Assembly: GCA_000149265.1 (NCBI GenBank)
Contig: CH003035.1
Location: forward strand, 1,371,246 to 1,435,245
Reading direction: 5' to 3'
Source of the DNA: Ciona savignyi
Taxonomy: Eukaryota; Chordata; Ascidiacea; Phlebobranchia; Cionidae
DNA: 64,000 nucleotides
The position numbers and the translations under genes were made by a program. Below, in pieces: positions 14,201-23,800 of the stretch. Below the pieces are notes generated by a model that was given only the letters and a program-made list of their open reading frames with translations, did not search any database and was not told where the DNA came from. Positions within the stretch are counted from its first letter, which is position 1; each line of letters starts with the position of its first letter.

Positions 14201-17200
14201 AAAAACTTGTTTGAATAACTGACTTTTTTACCACACAGAAGATGGGTAAAGCTTTAATCTCTAAGTTTTTAAAAGGGTACAATAAATCACGACTTATTAG
14301 CTATTAAGCAACATTTTCAATTACCTAGCGCATGTAAAATTATAAATCAGCTTAAAAATATTGCCATTTATTATTAATAATTTTGCTTAAAAACTAATAA
14401 TTAATTTTTGATGCTTGCTTACAATGATTGGTGAATTTTCTTAAAAAGGTATTGTTTTTTTATTGGAAAATATTAAATATTGGAAATTAATTTGTTGCCA
14501 ACACCATTATTTTAAAATAAAACCATTTTTTGTTGTGTAAGTATTCAAATAATCNNNNNNNNNNNNNNNNNNNNNNNNNNNNNNNNNNNNNNNNNNNNNN
14601 NNNNNNNNNNNNNNNNNNNNNNNNNNNNNNNNNNNNNNNNNNNNNNNNNNNNNNNNNNNNNNNNNNNNNNNNNNNNNNNNNNNNNNNNNNNNNNNNNNNN
14701 NNNNNNNNNNNNNNNNNNNNNNNNNNNNNNNNNNNNNNNNNNNNNNNNNNNNNNNNNNNNNNNNNNNNNNNNNNNNNNNNNNNNNNNNNNNNNNNNNNNN
14801 NNNNNNNNNNNNNNNNNNNNNNNNNNNNNNNNNNNNNNNNNNNNNNNNNNNNNNNNNNNNNNNNNNNNNNNNNNNNNNNNNNNNNNNNNNNNNNNNNNNN
14901 NNNNNNNNNNNNNNNNNNNNNNNNNNNNNNNNNNNNNNNNNNNNNNNNNNNNNNNNNNNNNNNNNNNNNNNNNNNNNNNNNNNNNNNNNNNNNNNNNNNN
15001 NNNNNNNNNNNNNNNNNNNNNNNNNNNNNNNNNNNNNNNNNNNNNNNNNNNNNNNNNNNNNNNNNNNNNNNNNNNNNNNNNNNNNNNNNNNNNNNNNNNN
15101 NNNNNNNNNNNNNNNNNNNNNNNNNNNNNNNNNNNNNNNNNNNNNNNNNNNNNNNNNNNNNNNNNNNNNNNNNNNNNNNNNNNNNNNNNNNNNNNNNNNN
15201 NNNNNNNNNNNNNNNNNNNNNNNNNNNNNNNNNNNNNNNNNNNNNNNNNNNNNNNNNNNNNNNNNNNNNNNNNNNNNNNNNNNNNNNNNNNNNNNNNNNN
15301 NNNNNNNNNNNNNNNNNNNNNACTATCGCAGCATTGTAACCATACAGTACAGTTGCGGAGAGAAGGGAACCTGAATTGATTAAAATTACTCAAATGTAGC
15401 ATATGAATATATATGTGTTTTACCCCTTCCACTGAGATCCTTATGTGATCCGTATGATTTAACAACTCTCCAATTTCCATAACGTACTCTCCAACCTAAA
15501 AATTTTTTTCAGTAATGCAAAACAAATTGTTAAACCAAGAAATTTATTTTGTGTGATCTCTCAATGCAAGTGTTATTTTTTCAAACCTAGGCAAAAAGGC
15601 TGATCATCAAAGGTACAAGATAATGCAGGACATCTACCAGTATACAAAGCTATATCATCAATTGCTGCTTTGTGCAACCCACCATATATTCCCGCTGATT
15701 CAAACCTGAACTGCAAAAAATATTCATTTTAATGAAACTGCAAACTTAAATCAAAATTAAAGTTTGGTTTTTGATTAACTTTTTTATAACAAATAAAACA
15801 GAGATCGTATACCAAGTGTAAAGAACATAAGACTTTGTAAAGAATTAAACTCTGAAGTAAACTACCTTTGTGGAAGAATTTGTACCAACCAACGGAATCA
15901 TTTGTTGTCGCCAAGTAACTGATGTCAAATTTATAGATTGAATCAAATTTTCAGAACCATCGTCCACCTGATAAATGTTTAACTTTCCTCCTCTTAAATG
16001 AAAGGCGAAATGAAGGCAATACTTGATAGAAACTGTCAAAAATAGGTATTTTAATGTCCATAAAACTAATTAGTACAAGTTTTAAAAGGGATAAATACCC
16101 CTTTTTTAAAGGCAATAATAAGAAAAATGTCACACAATTTTAAGTTTGTTATGTTAGTTTAGTTTAAACTACTTTTGAACTAAAAACTTTTAGTTTACTT
16201 TAAACTAACAACCGCAATACATGTGTATGGAAAATCGCCGATCTACCAAAAATGTTAAACAAAGACCTGATTACCAGAAAATTGTTGGGTCTGAGCATTT
16301 AATATCTATAAGCTACAATTCAATTTGTTTAATTTAGAAAATGCATTCTATCATTATTATCAACATCTTATTAAAAAAAATAACAACATAAAATGGAATT
16401 ACCATTTAAAGTCACTGATGGTGAAACCAATACAGCTGTTTCATTTGTTGTACTTTCATGAACGGCAAGCCAGTTATCTGAAGGTAAAGATAATAGTTAA
16501 GCCGTAATAGATCACTAACTGTCATGTTCTACAACGTGTCAGCACACAATTACGCAGAAACTCCGAATTAATACATGACACATTGTGAAAGAGTCTCTTA
16601 ATTTACTAAAGATTAAAAATAAAAGCAAACTATTTAACACTAACCATAATTGGATAAAAATGGTGAGCGGTAACGTCGAAATTCATGAACTGGTTTCAAT
16701 TTCCATTTTCCACCAAGGTCAAAATTTTGACTCCAACCTGAAACAAAATATGACCAGTATTTACTAACCAAAAATATATGTCGTAAGATATTACCAACCA
16801 TTGCAAGATGTTTTGGATCTGTCAAAACTGCAGTTGAAAGAAACTGGACCACCTTCAAATTTGAGAATTAGTAAGGTGACAATAAAAAAGTCTAAGTTTA
16901 ACCAACCTGGACAATGACCTGGATATATTGTGATATCATCAACCCCAATACTCCAGCTACTACCGTATAGTCTAAAGCCAATCTGTCACAACAAATATTG
17001 CATTAAAATGTACAATATTGACAAATGGCACAATAAATTATAACAGTCATTTTTTGTAATCGCATAACCCATAGGTGGGCCTAGTAATCTGATGTTATTC
17101 TGTATGTTTACACTCTTTAGCTTTTTTATTAACGGAGGGGAAACAAAAATATACTTATATTATATAATCTATAAACAGTCATTGTGACTATATATCTTAT

Positions 17201-17802
17201 ACACTCTTTTAAAAAAAACCTTCTACCAAAAATAAACCAAGGCAATAAATAGGTAGTTATAATTACTGCCAGATCAAGGCTACATTTAATAAAATGAAAT
17301 GATGAGAATTAGGGACTTGTCCAGATAGGTTATTCCATGTTATCCATAATGATGGGACATAGGCTCTATGAGTGTTTAAAAATTGTTGCTGAAATTTGGA
17401 ATAATCTTTTAATGCTCTTGTATTCATGCATATGACAGAATCAGGGATTCGTTGACCTTCGATTAGGCAGAAATCCAGTGTGGTTTAAATATACCATATC
17501 TAACCGTTATACCAGTCAATAGAACTAATCAAATTCTTAACCGTAAAAGTTGTGTCACAAGTTACAAACATACAGTGTTAGACTACAGTTATAATTTCAT
17601 ATCTAAGTTCCCGAGTGGAAAAATGACATCAATCATTAAGTTCAGTTTGGATCGGATAAAGCGTATATGATCATTTTGATCTTTAGCCTTATAAAACATT
17701 AAAATATATGGGTAATCATAAATCAATTAATTTTTTCACCGCTACATGTCTACTATCATGGCGGACTTAACCATTTGTCGTGCGGTACAGTAATTTAGAT
17801 GT

Positions 17803-17844
<42 letters not shown>

Positions 17845-20800
17845 GTACCTGAACTGGTGAGGATTCATTTTTGCCTATTTCAATTAACCCATGTTGCCAA
17901 GTAGGGGCAACACTTCTAAACCACTTTAAGTTGTTTCCGTCTACGTAAGTTAAATAATGATGATCGAAAACTTCCAGCCCAACGCGATTACTTCCATTTA
18001 TATAATACCAGAAATCTAAGCAGTATATTGAACTCTCTGTAAAAAACAAATTATAGTATCTTGTCCGGTCGGTTAAGTGCGTCGCCTTTCAATCGAAAGG
18101 TTGCAGGTACGAAACTGGTTGCTAGCTAGTCGGTTGTGTCCTTGTACTTTACGAATATTGCCTGAACCTAGCGGATTACTGGGTACTACCAAATTAAAGG
18201 AATATGTCTATCATATACAACACACTAATAGCTCCGGTAACCCAACGGTGGGCACGAGGTGATCAGACGATTGCTTGTGTGTTAACCCCCTTGGTTTTCC
18301 CATTAACGGGAATAAACATGAATATCATATCCCATCCTCTTAAATAACCAGAAAGGGGGTGAAATAAATAAAAACTAATTAAAGCGTCAACGCCATTATG
18401 TAGACTCTTTGATAACTTACCATTTAAGAAAATTTTTGGCGACACAAGTTGTCCTATATTAAGGAACCTTTTGTGTATTGTTGCAAATGTTCCACCTGAA
18501 AGTTACCTCAGTTAAACTTTCATGCCGCCTAAAGACCGTAAATATTATTATTAATTTGAAAATACACATTTGTAAAACCTACAGATTTGATTAATTTTTT
18601 AACAATATTTTTAACGCATAAAAACCATTTCCAGTGTGATCAGGTACTTGTAGGTACTGGTTTTCAGTAGAGTTGACAAACTCCGGGTGAATAGGGTCTG
18701 AAGACCTTTGAGTCCAACCTGTCAAGAATTGTTTATTTATAATTTAATAGTTTTTTGTTAATAATATAAAAGTCAAACCTTGAACTACACATCAGATGGG
18801 CCAGTTAACACAGATGTAGTGTGTTCGACCACTACAGGCAATTGTGATCGAAACTATCCAATAACTAATCAATTCTATCTTTGTGGAATGCAAATATAAG
18901 ACAATTCTTAACCCAGTACAATAGTTAAATGATTTTTATAAAACTGAGCAATATCTCCAATATATAAAAATGTGCTACAATAGCTCTAGTAACCCAAGAG
19001 TGGGCGCAAGATAATCAGAAAAAATTTGCTTCTGTTTGTCCTCTTATCATCCTTCATTTTACTTGTCTTAAGTTTTGTGAAGTTGTTTATTTTTTGTTAA
19101 CAACCATAGCCTGTTTGAATTTTGGTAGTCTTGTCGCAATGGGTTAGAATGTCGGCTTTCAACCAAAAGATTGTTGAATCGAAACTAGCTACTGGCTTTT
19201 TACTTATGTACTGAAGAAGACACTTAGCATTGTCTGTATCAATAATAATTACAACATTGTATAACAGCCCTATATTAATGTAGTTTTGTGAAATTAACTT
19301 CAGTATTTCCCCTAATCCTATGTGTGGTGTGAGTGTGACTCATTACTTGTAATTTTGACATCTATATTATTTGTTTATCGCCTAGGTTTGGCGACCGCTT
19401 CCGCTATATTTTTAAAATTATATCCTTTTTTTCAATGACGTGTTTTAATGACTGTTCGTTTTGCCGTCTTTTCCTGTTCCCATGTCGTTATTTTATTCGT
19501 ATTTATATGCCATTTTTAAATACTGGGGCAAAAAATGAATAAACTAAACTAAACTATATCCAAAAACAAACCTTCGCATAAAGGTGTTGGATAGTCAAAA
19601 CTGCAATTAAAGCTAGATCTTGGACAAGCACCCTCAGACAGCGTAATATTGTCTAATCCTCCATGCATGTGTGGAGTTCTCGCTGGTCGCAGAACTTCAA
19701 ATTCTACCTGGAAATTTAATTACAGACATAAATATTTGTTTTAGAATTGGTCATGGATTAGAATGGGATATTCATGTTTTATTTATTTATCACACAGTAA
19801 ACGGACAGATTTTTCCCACAAATACATAAAGTAGGGTTATCACATAGGTAACTTTCAGATTACCACTTGCTAATGACCAGTTTCGAACCTGTAACCCTTC
19901 TACTACAAAACTTTAACACCAATCGACCAAGCTATTTTACTGGGCCAGGAATGAACTCAGGATTTAAATAAGAGACTTTTTATCAATTTTCCGATTTGTT
20001 AATTAATTTTACTTTTTTAATTATTTATTGTAGGTAATTTTTAACTCTGATATAATTTACTGGTGTCAGTATATCACAAAAACTAAAAAGTACTGACTAC
20101 ACCATTACTCAGATCTTAAAATAAAAGTACAAACATTAACAAATACCTTTATATATTCCCCATTGCCATGAAGTGTTACTTTTCCTTGATGCCAGTTGTG
20201 TTGCAAAGCAGAAAAAGAACCAAGCAATTCCCTTCTATGTTTATCTCGGGATATATATACTTTCAATGGTTCTTCATGTCTACGAACTTCTTTGTAATAC
20301 CAAAAATCCAAGCAATAGTCAATGTTCGCTGAAAAGCGTTGGTCATAAGTCAGTCATTAACCTCATCCATTTGAAAAAAAATGGGACACAGATTGTTTTT
20401 GTCCGTTTTTTTTTCGTTAAGGTTTGACTGTCATGGCATCGCCAGACTACCAGAAGGAATAATGGAATCGTAATGAAACTTAGCCACTGGTTAGACAACA
20501 TGGTTTAGATATGCAGAAACCAAAATTGTGGGTGATAAATCAAGGGGAATTCTCCTGGGATGTTAAAAACCAAAACGGTATTTTTTATAAAAAAATTAGC
20601 TTTTTGTGGCATAGCGCTTGAACGGCTGCTCCAATTTAATTTAGATTTGGTAGAATGTAAGTGCAGTAGTAACTGATTAAACACTTAGAAGAAACAAAAA
20701 AATCACCTAGGGAAATACCCTAAAAAATATAAGTCATGATTGTGACAGGCATGCCATGTCGCCCCGATATCTACCAGAAAGAGTAATGGAATCGCAATGA

Positions 20801-23800
20801 AAATTATACATTTTTAGACAAAATGGTCTAGATAGGCAGAAACCAAGATTTTTGGTGATAAATCAAGGGCAATTCCCCTGGGACGTTAAAAACCAAAACC
20901 CTATTTTTTTTTTAAATAGCCTTTTTTGGGCATACCGCTTAAACGGCTATTATAATTTAAATTAGATTTGGTGGAATGTAAGTGCATTAGTCACTCATTT
21001 AACACTTGGAAGAAATAAAAAATTACCTGAGGAAACACCTTAAAAAATAAGATTTTGTTTTAAATCATGGTTGTGACAGGCATGCCGTATCGCACTGACA
21101 TCTTCAACAAAGAGTCGACAAATCAGATTAAAACTTTAAGAATTTGTTGTTACATAACATGACTTACTTATGTAAAAACAGAACCTTATTCCCTGAAACC
21201 ATGAAAAACTAAATCGGGCTGTTTTGGAAATTTAGCTTCATTTCACTACAGCGCTTGAAAAGAAGCTTTAATTTAAAACATTTGTGGTAAAATGTTCGTA
21301 AATTTAAGACGTTTAATCTTTATTTAACTACACATGGAAAATAAGTTTGGTTGGTTAACTATGGGACCCATGTGTTTATGCTTGAAGAAACAAACTACAT
21401 ACTCTGTGTTTAAAATACAAATTAGGATAGGATAGGCTAGGATATTCATCTTTTTCCCCGTGAATGGGAAAACCAAGTGGGTTAACACACGGGAAATCGT
21501 CAGATCACCTCGTGCCCATCGTTGAGTTACCGCAGCTATTGCAGTGTGTTGTATATGATAGACATGTTCCTTCAATTTGGTAGAACCCATTAATCTGCTG
21601 GGTTTAGGCAATGTCTGTAAAGTGCCTTGCCCAAGGACACAACCGACTAGCTAGCGACCAGTTCACCACCTGCAACCTTTCAATTTAAAGGCGCCACACT
21701 TAACCGCTAGACCAACTAGCCAGACAAATTGTGGTTAAGGACCCTGTAGCATGAATATATGGCATACAACATGTTTTCGTTATTTCGGGGAATTCCCCTG
21801 GGTTTAGTACATAAATTTATGTTTTTACAGATCTGAGTTATGTTATCTAAGTTAGATGTTTGTTAGATAATCTTACAAACAGTTTATTTAATCCGCTTTG
21901 GCGACTCTTTGTTGGAGATGTCGGGGCGAAATGGCATGCCTGTTACAGTCATTGTTTAGAAACAAATCATAATGTTTAGGGTATTCCCCTAGGCCAAAAG
22001 AGATATATATTTTTTTAAATACCGGTTTGGTTTTTCCCCTTTTAGGGGAATTCCCCTTGTGTATATTATCCAAACTTTTGGTTTCTGCATATCTAGACCA
22101 TGTGTTCTTAACAAATAACAAATTTCCATTGCGATTCCGTTACCCCTACTGGTAGATGTCGGAGCCACAAGCCATGCCTGTCAACTGTTTGGCGAAAAAA
22201 AAAGAAAACAAAAAAAACGACAAAAACAATATGTGTCCCATTTTTTTAAATGGGACCCATAAAAAAACGGTCTGAACAAGCCCATCATGGGATCGAAACT
22301 GAATCCCGGTAATATAATATCCAAGCCAACATTTAAACGTAGACTACCTTTTAAGTTGATCCACGGGGAAAGAATTACAGCTGTCAAGTCCGTGAATGCA
22401 TTTATATGATGATCATTTGGATATGCGTATGTACCACCTGTAGACAAAGATAGGATGGAAGGATAGGATATTCATGTTTATCCCCGTGAATGGGAAAACC
22501 AGGGGGGCTAACACACGGGCATTCGTCCGATTACCTTGCGCATTGTCGGGTTACCGGAGCTTTTGCAGTTTATTGTATATGATAGACACGTTCCTTTAAT
22601 TTGGTAGAACTTATTAATCTGCTGGGTTCGGGCAATGTCTGTAAATTGACTTGCACAACGACACTACTGACAAGCTAGCGACCAGTTTCGTACCTGCAAC
22701 CTTTCGATTGAAAGGCACGCACTTAACCGCTAGAACAGGACCCACAGATGCACAGTAATAAAAAGTTATATGTTTTTACAGTATTTTTCAGATGCAATAA
22801 ACATGTGCGAGTGATGTCTTCTTAATAGTTGAAAGTTAAATATAGTTCTTACTAATAAGGACTCAGCCCTTAGTAATAAGGAAAGTTAAACATAGTCCTT
22901 ACTATAATTAGAACATGTCAACCGCAAAAAATCTTCTGAAGTTAACATTTTACCACCAGTTTCGTGTTTATATAGTTTATTGTTCACGTAAACTGTATGG
23001 CAGTTTTAAACCGTTATTTCATTTTGCCAGACTAATTTAAATACCGTTTTGAAGTCCAAACCGTGGTGGACGCATATTATACACTATTGTTCTTTCAGTT
23101 ATGCTTAGATGCTGCCAACCTGCAAATCAGAAGAGCATGAACGAATGTTAAGAATATGCTCGTTACTTTCACAGTAATGAAAAAGCGCCGGAATACGAGA
23201 AACACAGTGTATTTTTTATAGCAATGTTTCTTTTTGCTTTTTAAACTGGTGGTACATAATACAACATATGGAACTACCCATATATACAGTATAGGGTCGC
23301 AATTTCTTTGACACCTGTTAGTCGCAGAAGTTATAGCACGTGTTGGCACATGTGAGTTGATATTAGCGTACTATATATGACGCTACAATAGGCCTATATA
23401 TATAAATATACATCAAAAGTGGTCTAATTCTTACAGTCTCGTGCTAACCAGGGTCGCCTTCATCCATAGTTGGGTTTGTAGTCTTGTTATATATATATAT
23501 ATATAGGTGTGGGTGTGTGAATGGATTGGTAGTGTGAATGGACAGTTTCGTGTTTATATTACAAAAGAGCTTTGCAAAGTTTATTGTTTACGTAAACTCT
23601 ATGAAAGTTCCAATCTGTTATTTAAATTCGTCAGACCAATTTAAATACCACTTTAAAGTCCAAACCTGAATGTGTATAAAACCCCGTTGACATTTCACGA
23701 AAACCCCAATCGAGTTGATCGGTTCTGCTCTGCTCCCAACCTGCAAATCAGCACAGCATGAGCGAATGATAGGAACATGCTCGTTACTTTTTGTCCGGCC

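Larger units (their letters stand above)
16907..19707 (-). other. MAM domain 2
   Basis: Starts in the shared exon 19572-19707, then 18626-18718 (GWTQRSSDP, ending DHTGN), 18421-18495 (GGTFATIHKRF, LVSPKIFLN), 17849-18036 (YCLDFWYYING, LKWF, TWQHGL) and 16907-16982 (IGFRLYGS, VDDITIYPGHCP). A (TA)n run sits directly behind the donor of exon 17849-18036. Confidence 0.9.

Noticed and set aside
14530..15480. Long open frames of 269 and 311 codons
   Set aside because: They are open only because they cross the 767-N gap.
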